Source of the DNA: Candidatus Manganitrophaceae bacterium
GTDB lineage: Bacteria; Nitrospirota; Nitrospiria; SBBL01; Manganitrophaceae
Assembly: GCA_004297235.1 (NCBI GenBank)
Contig: SCUR01000242.1
Span: 1 to 44,777 of the forward strand
Direction of reading: 5' to 3'
Length of the DNA stretch: 44,777 bases
Below are positions 23,437 through 31,889 of this stretch, piece by piece (position 1 is the stretch's first letter; each line of letters begins with the position of its first letter). The position numbers were made by a program, and so were the translations under genes. The notes under the pieces were generated by a model. It did no database searches. It worked only from the letters and a program-made list of their open reading frames with translations, and was not told the DNA's origin.

Positions 23437-24420
23437 TCATTCAATCCGCCCCATCGCTTCCAAGAAAGCCGCCAGCGGCATTTCTCCGTTTTCTAAAATC
23501 GTCCGCCGGCCGGCGTCGCTCTTTCCCTTCACCGCAGACAGATCGACCGCCGTCTCCGGCGCCAAATCATAGGCGGTCCCGCCGTCGAGCTCCGGTTGAA
23601 TCAGCGAGAGAAAGCTCTTGGCCGAGGGAGGCCCGAGGAAGAGCATCATCCAGGGGGCGCCCTTGGCCGGCGCCCGATTCCAGAAAAAGTTCACCGCGGC
23701 GGGGGGCCGTTTCAACATCCGGCCGACCAGATCGACCCAAAGAGAAAGATCCTCGTTATATTTTTTCTCCGACGGAAGAAGGGGAAACCGCAAACCGAAA
23801 CCGAGCCGGTTCGAAGCGGTCCGGCGCATCGGTCCTAAAATCGCCGCCAGGTTCTGATCGGTCAGATATTTTCTCGGATGCTCGAACGCGCCGAAGAGGG
23901 CGCTCCAGAACGACTCCGCTTTTTCTCCCGCCAAGAAACGTTGATACGCTTCTTGGTCGACCGCGGACGCACGGTCGTCCGGGATCGGAAGCGCCAGCCG
24001 CTCGAGATGATCGAGAAATTCCTTCAACCGCAGGCCGGCGCCGCCGGACCGCGCCAAGTTGCCCGCCTGCTCCAGAAAAGGGGCATAGGTCATCGGGGCA
24101 AACTGAATCGGCGCGGCGAACCGTTTCCGGTCGACCCGGAGAAAAAAGAAAAACGGATAGGAGCGGCCCGCTTGATCGCGGCTCGGCGTCAGGGTTCCGA
24201 TCAAGAAGGCGTCGGTCCCCTCCACCTGAAAAACGAAGTTCCACGGATCGGCCTGGAGATAGTCGGCCTCCCATTTTTTCCCCCACCGGGACTGCGCGGC
24301 GAGGATCCCCTCCTGCAGCCACTGATCGAGGGCGCGGACCTCTTCGCCGGTCGCGCGGAAGCGGATGAAATCGGAATGGATCGGGAGTTTTCCGAAGCAG
24401 CCGAAGGTTCCATTGCCCAT
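23437..24420 (-). CDS. tagF: T6SS post-translational regulator TagF
   Basis: A 327-residue TagF (DUF2094) protein with the diagnostic N-terminus TFGCFGKLPIHSDFIRFR (4-21), QWLQEGILAAQSRWG and PWNFVFQVEGTDAFLIGTLT. In Pseudomonas aeruginosa TagF represses the T6SS at the post-translational level, acting on the FHA protein. The TssM stop codon forms part of its TAGGAGT ribosome-binding sequence, so it should be translationally coupled to tssM. Its presence with an FHA protein but without an intact kinase/phosphatase pair is notable. Confidence 0.93.
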   Translation of the reverse strand: MGNGTFGCFGKLPIHSDFIRFRATGEEVRALDQWLQEGILAAQSRWGKKWEADYLQADPWNFVFQVEGTDAFLIGTLTPSRDQAGRSYPFFFFLRVDRKRFAAPIQFAPMTYAPFLEQAGNLARSGGAGLRLKEFLDHLERLALPIPDDRASAVDQEAYQRFLAGEKAESFWSALFGAFEHPRKYLTDQNLAAILGPMRRTASNRLGFGLRFPLLPSEKKYNEDLSLWVDLVGRMLKRPPAAVNFFWNRAPAKGAPWMMLFLGPPSAKSFLSLIQPELDGGTAYDLAPETAVDLSAVKGKSDAGRRTILENGEMPLAAFLEAMGRIE

Positions 24421-24429
24421 GTATGACTC

Positions 24430-27400
24430 CTACCCAATCCGGCCGGGACAAAGGGACTCTGAGAAAAATCCCGGTTTAAACGGATTCTTATAGCTCTGCG
24501 CCCTCAGGTCGTAGCGAACTTTGATCACCTTGCCGTCGCCCCCCTTGAGCTCCCATTCGATCTTGTAGATCGTGCTGCTGACCGGCGTGATCCGGGCGGC
24601 ATCCAGGAGCTTGAAGAACCCCCAGCGGCCGCCATACTGCTGCACCTGTCGAGAGCCGCCGCTCTGGACCTGAAGGACGGCTCCCGGCGTGCCGGACGGT
24701 CCGGGCCAGGAGAACTCGTGCCATTCCTGCGGCTCGTTTCGATACCGGAGATCCTTCCCGTCGGCGGAGATCAAGATCTCGCTCACCCCGGAGCTCGGAT
24801 AGGGATAGAGATCGAACGTCAGCTTCAGATCGGGGTTGCCCCGGGGGAAGAGCCCCTCCGAGAGCATCCGCGCCCGGCGGAGCGATTCGAGAAAGTCGGG
24901 CGACATCGCCGGGGCGGCCGACGTCCGCTTGACCTCCCATCGCTGGGCCCCTTCGTCGACAAAGGACTTGAGCTCTTTATCGTAAAACTTCCACAGGGTC
25001 CCGTTCTGGGGATGGAAGAACTCGGCGACGTCGGTGAGGGTCGCATCCTCCCCGTCTTTCTTGAAAGGGTAGCGTCCGGCGATGCTCTGCTGGCACGGCT
25101 CGTAAACTTCCCCGCGCCACCGGCGGTTGAGGTCGGCCATCGCCCCGCTCACCAATCCGGAGGAGGCCATGCGAAACGGCTGCAGGAAGATCGGCGCGAC
25201 CACCCGGCGGATCTCCGGGTCGGCCGATTGCAGAAGACGCTCCGCGTTCTTCTGCGCCACAAAGAGGTCGTTCGATTGGCCGCTCGCCATGCCTTGAACC
25301 AACGCCTTGGCCGCTTTCGGATCGCCCCCCGACTCCGCCAGCGGCCGGAGCGCTTCATGCGCTCTGCGCAGCTCGGCGACGAGCCGCGCGACCGGCGCCT
25401 CTTTCTGCGGGTCGGCCGGCGCGACAAACTCATGAAAGGGCTGAAACCGGTTCGAGACCGGCGTCGGTTGAGCGGTGGAAGCGGAGGCGGCGTCCGACGC
25501 GGAGCGCTCCATCCCGAGCTTCTCCTTGACCCGGTCGACCATCCCCTTGGCCATCCCCCCGATCGGCTGCGGGGCGGCCCTTCGGAGGTTCGTGTTCCGA
25601 TCGATCTCCGTGAAGAGAACCACCAGCGGCGAATTTTCTTGGGAGAGGGCCGCGAAGAGTTTTTCCGTCTCAGCCAAGCCGTCGGCCGGCTTCAATCGGA
25701 TCGATTCGAGGAAGCCGTTCCACTGGCGTTGATACTCCTCGAAATATAGTTTCTCGATCCCCGCTTCGACGGCGGTCGGCTCCGGCTCCGGCTGGCCCAG
25801 AACCCACGCTTCCCCGCCGACCCCTTTTTCCTGAAGGATCCGGTCGAGCGATTCTTTGAACGGGCCCTTCCATCCCCCCTCCGTGAAGAGGGCAGGTATC
25901 TTGTAATCGCTGAGAAGCGCCCCTTCCCCGCCCCCCTTCAATGCGGTCTGGAGGGTGTACGGCTCCGATTTTCCGGTCGCCTCGCGGCGGACGCGGCTGT
26001 AAAGGCGCTCCTCCAGCGGGATCGCCCGGAGTCCTTGCCGAACCTGTTGGACCAGCTTTTCGTTCAAGGTCAGGCGGGGAACGCTCGACTGATTCGCGAC
26101 GCGGCTATAAAACGCGACCTGTTGGATGATTCCCTCTTGAAGGCCCTTGGGAACCTGATTCGCGTAGAGGGCCGGGAGCATCTCCCGCCAGATCTGCTGC
26201 AGCTGCTGGTCGAGGAAGGCCGGGTCGAGATGGGCCGGATCGGCCATCATCAGGTAGATCTTCAAGAGAAGATAGTAGTGATCGAAGTCGCGCCCTTCCG
26301 GAAGATGGCGGGGATTCGAGGCGAACCGCTCCAGCTCCGCCTCGATCGCCCCCTGGGTCGGACCGAGAACAAGCTGATTGAGCCGTTGAAAATAGAGATC
26401 CCGCATCGGCGGATAGAGCGTCCCCCCCCGGTACAAGCCGCCGCGCATTCGGAAGGGAATCCCCTTCTCCGCGTCGGTCTGAAGCCGATCGAGCCCTTCC
26501 CGGAGCTGATCGAGCTGCTCGATATTTTTCGGGAACTGCCGCTCATCCTTCAGCTCCATCTTGGCCGCCTTCGACGCGCTCGAACGGATGGAGCCGAGAT
26601 AGACCCGGTTCCCCACAAACGAGAAGGAGAGGCCGACGACGGAGAGGGTGGTGATCAGGACCGCGCCGACGAAGATCGCCACCCGAAGCGCGCCCCGCTG
26701 CCGGCTCATGGCGTTCGACGGCCCCGCCAGGATCTGATCTTGGAAGATCACGTCGGTGAAAAGATTCTTGATGAAGTAGCTCTTCGCCTCGACCTCCGCG
26801 CCGAACGAATCGCTGACCGCTTCGGAAAGGCCGGAGGCGCGGCTGACCGCGGTGAGAATCCGGTCGATCGGTCTCCCCTCCTGGGTGCCGCTGGTGAAAT
26901 AAAATCCGCGGAAGATCGGATTCTCCTGATACGGATTATGCGCGAAGAGCAGCTCCACGAACCGGGCAAGCTTCTCCTCTCCCGACAAAAGCTGCAGCGG
27001 AAAGCTGTAGACGTCCCGGACCTTTTGGGCGCCCCGCGCGGAGGCGAGCCGCGCCACACGCCGGGCGTCGAGCGCTTTGAAGAGCTGGCCGAATTCGGTC
27101 TCGAACAGCTGCTGCGGCGAGGAGCCGGCGGGAGGGTTCTTCGGCAGGGTCGCCCCCCACATCTGCTCCCGCTCCGTCTTGCTGAAATCTTCATAGAACT
27201 CGACGAAGCCGCGGATCAGGTCGCACTTGGTGAAGACGAGATAGACCGGAAAGACGATCCCGAGCCGCTGGATCAGCTCGTCGATGCGGGCCCGCATGTT
27301 CTTGGCGTGATACTCCAGATCCTCGTCGCTCGCCTGAAGCAGCTCGGCGATGCTCATCGCGGCGAGGACCCCGTTGATCGGCTTCCCCTTTCGATGGTTT

Positions 27401-28032
27401 TTAAGGAGATCGAGAAAGCCGTACCACTCTTCCCGATCTTCATCTTGCGTGACATAACGGCCGGCCGTATCGAGCAGCACCGCCTCGCTGGTGAACCACC
27501 AATCACAGTTGCGGGTCCCGCCGACCCCCTGCACCCCCCGATTCGATCCCCCCAGATAAGGGAACTGAAGACCGGAATGCAGCAGCGCCGTGCTCTTGCC
27601 GGAGGCGGGGGGGCCGATGAACATATACCAAGGAAGGGCATAGAGGGCGGTCCTTCCGGAGCGGCCTTTACCCAATTTGGATTGCTTCAGCGCGGCGACC
27701 GCCTTATCAAATTGATTCCCGAGCTCCGCGATCTCCTCTTTCCGATCGGGCCGGCTGCCGACCGCCTGCTCCTGCGCCTGCTTCTGAAGCGACTGCTCCA
27801 GCTGCTTCGCCCCCCGCTCCGCGCGGTAGCGGTCGATGATAAGGAAGAGCGACCAGAGGAAGAGGAGGGCGACAATTAGGATGAGCCGGGTCTCGATCTT
27901 GGTCAGCCCGAGGTAGGGGCCGGCAAACCAGATCAGACAGATGAGACAGAAGACGCCGACGGCCGCCGTGATCCGGGGAAATCGGGTCATCCCGTTGATG
28001 AGCGCTTTCGGAACAGCCAACAGGAACTTCAT
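24430..28032 (-). CDS. tssM: T6SS inner-membrane protein TssM (IcmF)
   Basis: A 1200-residue TssM. Two N-terminal membrane helices (about 22-42 and 48-66) and a third near 445-465 anchor it. The cytoplasmic NTPase-like domain has Walker A GPPASGKST (140-148) and DTAGR (188-192). The large periplasmic part ends in the TssM C-terminal domain that contacts TssJ. The start is ATG at 28032, overlapping the tssL stop as ATGA, with GGAGGGG upstream. A longer frame reaching 28824 is the other-frame shadow of tssL. The Walker motif is intact, so nucleotide binding is possible. Confidence 0.96.
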   Translation of the reverse strand: MKFLLAVPKALINGMTRFPRITAAVGVFCLICLIWFAGPYLGLTKIETRLILIVALLFLWSLFLIIDRYRAERGAKQLEQSLQKQAQEQAVGSRPDRKEEIAELGNQFDKAVAALKQSKLGKGRSGRTALYALPWYMFIGPPASGKSTALLHSGLQFPYLGGSNRGVQGVGGTRNCDWWFTSEAVLLDTAGRYVTQDEDREEWYGFLDLLKNHRKGKPINGVLAAMSIAELLQASDEDLEYHAKNMRARIDELIQRLGIVFPVYLVFTKCDLIRGFVEFYEDFSKTEREQMWGATLPKNPPAGSSPQQLFETEFGQLFKALDARRVARLASARGAQKVRDVYSFPLQLLSGEEKLARFVELLFAHNPYQENPIFRGFYFTSGTQEGRPIDRILTAVSRASGLSEAVSDSFGAEVEAKSYFIKNLFTDVIFQDQILAGPSNAMSRQRGALRVAIFVGAVLITTLSVVGLSFSFVGNRVYLGSIRSSASKAAKMELKDERQFPKNIEQLDQLREGLDRLQTDAEKGIPFRMRGGLYRGGTLYPPMRDLYFQRLNQLVLGPTQGAIEAELERFASNPRHLPEGRDFDHYYLLLKIYLMMADPAHLDPAFLDQQLQQIWREMLPALYANQVPKGLQEGIIQQVAFYSRVANQSSVPRLTLNEKLVQQVRQGLRAIPLEERLYSRVRREATGKSEPYTLQTALKGGGEGALLSDYKIPALFTEGGWKGPFKESLDRILQEKGVGGEAWVLGQPEPEPTAVEAGIEKLYFEEYQRQWNGFLESIRLKPADGLAETEKLFAALSQENSPLVVLFTEIDRNTNLRRAAPQPIGGMAKGMVDRVKEKLGMERSASDAASASTAQPTPVSNRFQPFHEFVAPADPQKEAPVARLVAELRRAHEALRPLAESGGDPKAAKALVQGMASGQSNDLFVAQKNAERLLQSADPEIRRVVAPIFLQPFRMASSGLVSGAMADLNRRWRGEVYEPCQQSIAGRYPFKKDGEDATLTDVAEFFHPQNGTLWKFYDKELKSFVDEGAQRWEVKRTSAAPAMSPDFLESLRRARMLSEGLFPRGNPDLKLTFDLYPYPSSGVSEILISADGKDLRYRNEPQEWHEFSWPGPSGTPGAVLQVQSGGSRQVQQYGGRWGFFKLLDAARITPVSSTIYKIEWELKGGDGKVIKVRYDLRAQSYKNPFKPGFFSESLCPGRIG

Positions 28033-28724
28033 CGCCCCCCTCCGATCTGCTGCTGAATCTCGGAGGCGATGCTGTTGGCGTCCCGGCTGATGAGGAACGA
28101 GATCGAGAGGTAAAAGAAAAAGAGGATGGCGACACACGAAACGACGACGACCCAGGAGGGAATCCCCTGCTTCACCATCTCGATCAATTCGTCCGGCCGC
28201 TTGCCGTGCGGGGAGAGAAGCGGAAGCGCCCCCGGCTTCGGCTGGATTTCGCGGGCAAGCGCATCGATCAAATCTTTGAGCTTCTCCCGGCCTTGGAGCT
28301 TGTATTGCCCTTCGAACCCGAGGACCAGACAGAGATAGAAGACTTCGAGGAGATCCGGATTGGGGGGAAGGGATCGACGGAGGGCTTCGAGCCGGTTGAA
28401 GAACTCCACCCCGGCGACATGCTCCCGGAACAGCTCGTACTGCAGCGGCCGGGCCGACCAGGCGTCCCGATGGGGCGAAGGAACGCTCAAAATCATCTCG
28501 TCGAGAAAAGCGGCGAGGGCGTAGCGCGCCTGCTGGACCGCCTCTTCGGGAATCGCGAGGCGTTTGGCCTCCCGCTCCGCCGCGTTGAACATCTCGATCA
28601 GCCGCATCCGCAGCGCGTCGGGGGTGCCGTAATCCCGGGCGCTCCGCAGATGGGCCCCCAAGATAAAAAGATCGGAGAAGAGATCGACCAGCCGTTTCCC
28701 TTCCTCCAAGTTCGGTCTTGCCAT
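28029..28724 (-). CDS. tssL: T6SS inner-membrane protein TssL (DotU-like)
   Basis: A 231-residue C-tail-anchored protein. The N-terminal cytoplasmic helical domain includes FLDEMILSVPSPHRDAWSAR and FEGQYKLQGREKLKDLIDAL, the DotU signature. A single membrane helix spans about 190-212 (PSWVVVVSCVAILFFFYLS). No OmpA/peptidoglycan-binding domain is fused, so another protein or TssM must provide any cell-wall anchoring. AAAGGAG precedes the ATG. It overlaps tssM by 4 bases. Confidence 0.95.
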   Translation of the reverse strand: MARPNLEEGKRLVDLFSDLFILGAHLRSARDYGTPDALRMRLIEMFNAAEREAKRLAIPEEAVQQARYALAAFLDEMILSVPSPHRDAWSARPLQYELFREHVAGVEFFNRLEALRRSLPPNPDLLEVFYLCLVLGFEGQYKLQGREKLKDLIDALAREIQPKPGALPLLSPHGKRPDELIEMVKQGIPSWVVVVSCVAILFFFYLSISFLISRDANSIASEIQQQIGGGR

Positions 28725-28730
28725 GCCGGG

Positions 28731-30068
28731 TTACTCCTTTACAGCCAAAAGCTCGATTGTCAATCCATTGAGATCCGCCGGGAGATAGAAGGCCACCGCC
28801 TGCGAGCGGCAGATCGATTCCCAAAGACCTCCTTGGCTCTCAAGACGAAAGTAATGATGCCCGATCTTCGGGGAGAGGCTGGCGGGAGGGCGGGAGGTGT
28901 ACGACAGCTTGAGCCCCGGCAGCGCGGTCGTGATGATCGTCTCCAGATCGAGGGGCGATCCGGCTTTGATCCGCCGGGGAACCGAATCTCGGATCTGATC
29001 TTCGGAGAAATTTCCGGCAACCCCCAGATAAAATTGAGACGACTCCAACATCCGCTCATCGGCGACCCGGCCGACATAGGTGTTCTCGCGGCTCTTCTCG
29101 AGCGGGATCACGATGTGTCGGGTCGGCGTCACCCCTTCCACCAGGCTCCGGATCCGCAGCTCCAGCTCCCGGAAGGTCTTCGTCAGATCATGATGCTGGT
29201 ATGGGGGAAGGTCGCGCGGATGTTGGTCGGGCGACGCGGTGGTCAGCTCCCCGGCCATCGAGGCAAGGCTCAAGTAGAGCGCTTCGGGATGGATCTTTCC
29301 GACGTGGCTGTAGTGGGAGAGGATCGGAATATTCCGGTTGAGGGCCTGAAGCAGCGTCACGCGGACCGAATCGAGCGCGCCGGGATCGTCGTTTCGCTGG
29401 CCGCCCAAAGCGCTTCTCTTGGCGGAGAGGAGCTCCAGCAGCCCCCGGATCAGCCGCATTAAATATCCGGAAGCGGAGATGGTCAAGCAGGGGGGGATGT
29501 AGGTCTCTCGGAGCGCGATGTTTCCCCCCGCGGTCCGGGCCAGCTCGGCGATCTTCAGGGTAACCGCCCCCGCCATCTCTTCCCCCGAGAAAAAGAGCCG
29601 GAGATTTTTCCGGGCCACGGCGATCTCTTTGACGTTCCCGCCGGTGTTGAAATCGGCGACTTTAATATAGGAGGCGGTGTAGCGGGTGGAGCGCGACTCG
29701 CCCCCCTCTTCCAGCCGGCAATTGGCCGCCTCGGATTGCTCGGCCGGGATGCCGAGGTAGACGTCGAGGTGGTCGAGCGCCGGCGAAAAAAGATCTCCGA
29801 TCGGCCGGATTTCCGGCGCAGGGTCGGTCTCGGGGATCTCGACCACCAGGCCGTCGGGCAGGATGCCGTGCAGGCCGAGCAGGGCGACCGTCCCGTTGGC
29901 CAGCGCCTCCGTATCGATATCGATCCGGGTCACCCCTCCTCCGAAAGCGGTCAGGCTCCCGAGGAGCTTGGAGAGGCTCCGCTCTTGAACCCGATCCCAA
30001 TGCTGAAAGTGATGGGGAGATAAAAACATCCCCTCGCTCCAAACCACCTTTTGATCTTTATTCATCAT
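28731..30068 (-). CDS. tssK: T6SS baseplate protein TssK
   Basis: A 445-residue TssK (ImpJ/VasE family) linking the baseplate to the TssJLM membrane complex. The N-terminus KVVWSEGMFLSPHHFQHWDR (7-26) is diagnostic; RRIKAGSPLDLETIITTALP and a C-terminal FYLPADLNGLTIELLAV follow. Two consecutive ATG codons occur; AAGGA fits the second (30065) better, which would shorten the protein by one residue. A copy of the second repeat family lies directly upstream. Confidence 0.95.
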   Translation of the reverse strand: MMNKDQKVVWSEGMFLSPHHFQHWDRVQERSLSKLLGSLTAFGGGVTRIDIDTEALANGTVALLGLHGILPDGLVVEIPETDPAPEIRPIGDLFSPALDHLDVYLGIPAEQSEAANCRLEEGGESRSTRYTASYIKVADFNTGGNVKEIAVARKNLRLFFSGEEMAGAVTLKIAELARTAGGNIALRETYIPPCLTISASGYLMRLIRGLLELLSAKRSALGGQRNDDPGALDSVRVTLLQALNRNIPILSHYSHVGKIHPEALYLSLASMAGELTTASPDQHPRDLPPYQHHDLTKTFRELELRIRSLVEGVTPTRHIVIPLEKSRENTYVGRVADERMLESSQFYLGVAGNFSEDQIRDSVPRRIKAGSPLDLETIITTALPGLKLSYTSRPPASLSPKIGHHYFRLESQGGLWESICRSQAVAFYLPADLNGLTIELLAVKE

Positions 30069-30077
30069 TCATCCTTA

Positions 30078-30157
30078 GAAACCCCTCTTTTGTAAGGAGG
30101 GGCGAGGGGAGGTAGCGTGACCTTCTACCCCGCCTCCCCTTACACCTTCCGGGTGCA
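30078..30157. repeat. Second intergenic repeat family, copy 2 (inverted)
   Basis: GACCTTCTACCCCGCCT (30119-30135) is the exact reverse complement of the core at 18336-18352, followed by the GGTGC end matching GCACCCGG of copy 1. The other end, ACCCCTCTTTTGTAAGGAGGGG, is a hairpin like that of copy 1. It separates tssJ from tssK. Confidence 0.75.
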
Positions 30158-30204
30158 CGGCGGCACAGTGCAAGCAGGAAAAGGGGAAGAGTGATTTTCA
30201 GCTC

Positions 30205-30696
30205 TTACTCGATTTTGATCGCCTTCACCGTCTGCGCTTCGACGCTGATCTCCACCGCACGGACCTTTTTCCCTTTCAGCGGGATGATCTCCCGCCAGCC
30301 GTTTCCTTGCGGTTTCCGGAAGAGGACCATCAGCGCCAAATATTCCGAGCCCTCCTTCGGATCAATCTTCTGGACCACTTGGGTATCGGGGAGCAGGGTG
30401 ATCTCCTGGCGGTCCAACAGATCTCCGTCCAGGATCGCCTGATCTCCCTTCCAGAGAGAGATGAAATCGGCCCCTTCGATCTTCTCTTTTCCCTTCAACT
30501 GATAGATCCGCACGATGACCGGAAGGGGATTGCCGCCGTCGTCGAGATTGAGCGTTTTGGAGCCGGCCAACGAAAGGTCGATCGCTTTCTTTCCGCAAGC
30601 CCCCAACCCGAATGAAACCGCACAGAGAAGCAAAACCGATGCGAGCTTAAGAAGTAACCTTTTTCTTTTTCTGAACGGAGAGATAACCTTCCGCAA
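30205..30696 (-). CDS. tssJ: T6SS outer-membrane lipoprotein TssJ
   Basis: A short Gram-negative lipoprotein. A basic stretch (RKRKR) is followed by a hydrophobic segment and the lipobox LGAC, whose Cys would be lipidated. The mature part is a transthyretin-like beta-sandwich typical of TssJ: PLPVIVRIYQLKGKEKIEGA, DFISLWKGDQAIL and YLALMVLFRKP. No ATG lies just before the signal peptide. I propose TTG at 30696, giving about 163 residues and overlapping the FHA gene by 50 bases; a frame reaching 30936 would precede the signal with unrelated sequence. The start is the uncertain part; the identity is not. It contacts the periplasmic end of TssM. Confidence 0.85.
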   Translation of the reverse strand: MRKVISPFRKRKRLLLKLASVLLLCAVSFGLGACGKKAIDLSLAGSKTLNLDDGGNPLPVIVRIYQLKGKEKIEGADFISLWKGDQAILDGDLLDRQEITLLPDTQVVQKIDPKEGSEYLALMVLFRKPQGNGWREIIPLKGKKVRAVEISVEAQTVKAIKIE

Positions 30697-31888
30697 AATA
30701 GGGCCCCAAAATCTGTTCAAATGTTCGAACCTCCTCCTCTGAAAGCTCACGATGTTTCTCGCGGAATCGATCCCACGCCGCCAATCGCGCCAACGGCCCG
30801 ACGCGCAGAACCCCTCCCTCTTTGCGCTCCGCCCCCTCCAGGGAATCGGGATCCAGCTGTTTGAGCACGCCGCGCAGGCACTCTCTGAAACCGGCCACCA
30901 TTCCCACCTTGTGCAGCGCCAGATCGGTGAAGACATCCTCCAGATCGGCGATCACCTTCTCGGTCGATTCGGCGATCTCCATATCGAAGAGGTATCTTCC
31001 GATCTCCCGGCTCCCCTCCACCACTTTGATCGGATTCGGCCTGCGCATGAAAATGCGGGTCGACTCGACCTCAAACCCCTCTTCGAACTCCCTCCGTCCC
31101 TTCACGGCGTCGGCCAGGGAATCGACCATCACCGCGAAAACCCGATCGATCCGATCGAAGAAGGCCGCCACCGCTTCCGGCGAGCTGAGCGCGTCGGCAT
31201 TCTCGAAATACTTTGCGGCGAGCTTCTTCAACCCCTCTTGGGCGGCCCGCGCCGCTTCGACCTCGCGGGTGGGGACGGAGACGGTCGGATCGGGCGGATT
31301 CTGCCGAATCCGCTCCTGCTGGTAGTCGGGCTCCGGGAAGCGGGCCTCCACCAGGTTCAAGAGCCGCTTCGCCCGTCCCTCGTCGAGACGGAAGGCCGCT
31401 TTCCGAAGAATCTCGGCGAGCGCCGAACGCCGCTCTTCCGGATCTCCCTCGGTGCGATCGGCATAGGCGCGGCTCAACTCCTCCAGAAGCGCTTCGGTCT
31501 CCTCCGCCGTTCCGGAGAAATCGATCGTCGCATCCGAGACCTCGACCGGCTCCAGGTTGGTTCCTTCCGGCTGGAGCGGGAAAAACCGGAGGAGAAAATC
31601 GCCGATGGCGATCTGATCTTCCGGGTTGAGCGGGTACTCTTTTCCGGCGGCCAGCGGCTCCCCGTTCAGCCGCGTTCCGTTCTTGCTTCCCACATCGATC
31701 AGAAAAAACCGGTCCTCTTTTTCGCGGATCTCGGCATGCCGGCTCGAAACGATCCGCCGCGGGTCTTCCAGCTGAATCTCATTGGAATTCTGCCGGCCGA
31801 TCCGAACGACTTCCTGCTCGTAGGCGCACTCGACCGCTTCGCGTCCGGTCTTGTCGATCGTATTTTCGATGAACAATTTGAATGGCAT
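30647..31888 (-). CDS. T6SS-associated FHA-domain protein (TagH/Fha1-like)
   Basis: A 413-residue protein. Residues about 25-110 are an FHA phosphothreonine-binding domain with VRIGRQNSNEIQLEDP, SSRHAEI and DVGSKNGTRLNG, all binding-pocket residues (Arg, Ser, His, Asn) retained. A linker precedes a C-terminal helical domain (about 230-405: EGLKKLAAKYFENADALSSP, RRPNPIKVVEGSREIGRYLF) that matches the T6SS FHA C-terminal domain. Fha proteins recruit or activate T6SS assembly after threonine phosphorylation by a PpkA-type kinase. The upstream gene encodes a kinase-like protein that appears catalytically dead, so the phosphorylating enzyme may lie elsewhere. Confidence 0.92.
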   Translation of the reverse strand: MPFKLFIENTIDKTGREAVECAYEQEVVRIGRQNSNEIQLEDPRRIVSSRHAEIREKEDRFFLIDVGSKNGTRLNGEPLAAGKEYPLNPEDQIAIGDFLLRFFPLQPEGTNLEPVEVSDATIDFSGTAEETEALLEELSRAYADRTEGDPEERRSALAEILRKAAFRLDEGRAKRLLNLVEARFPEPDYQQERIRQNPPDPTVSVPTREVEAARAAQEGLKKLAAKYFENADALSSPEAVAAFFDRIDRVFAVMVDSLADAVKGRREFEEGFEVESTRIFMRRPNPIKVVEGSREIGRYLFDMEIAESTEKVIADLEDVFTDLALHKVGMVAGFRECLRGVLKQLDPDSLEGAERKEGGVLRVGPLARLAAWDRFREKHRELSEEEVRTFEQILGPYFAEGYLSVQKKKKVTS

Positions 31889-31889
31889 C

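Noticed and set aside
28033..28824. N-terminal extension of the TssM frame
   Set aside because: It overlaps tssL in another frame; the true start is the ATGA overlap at 28032 with GGAGGGG upstream, followed directly by the TssM membrane helices.
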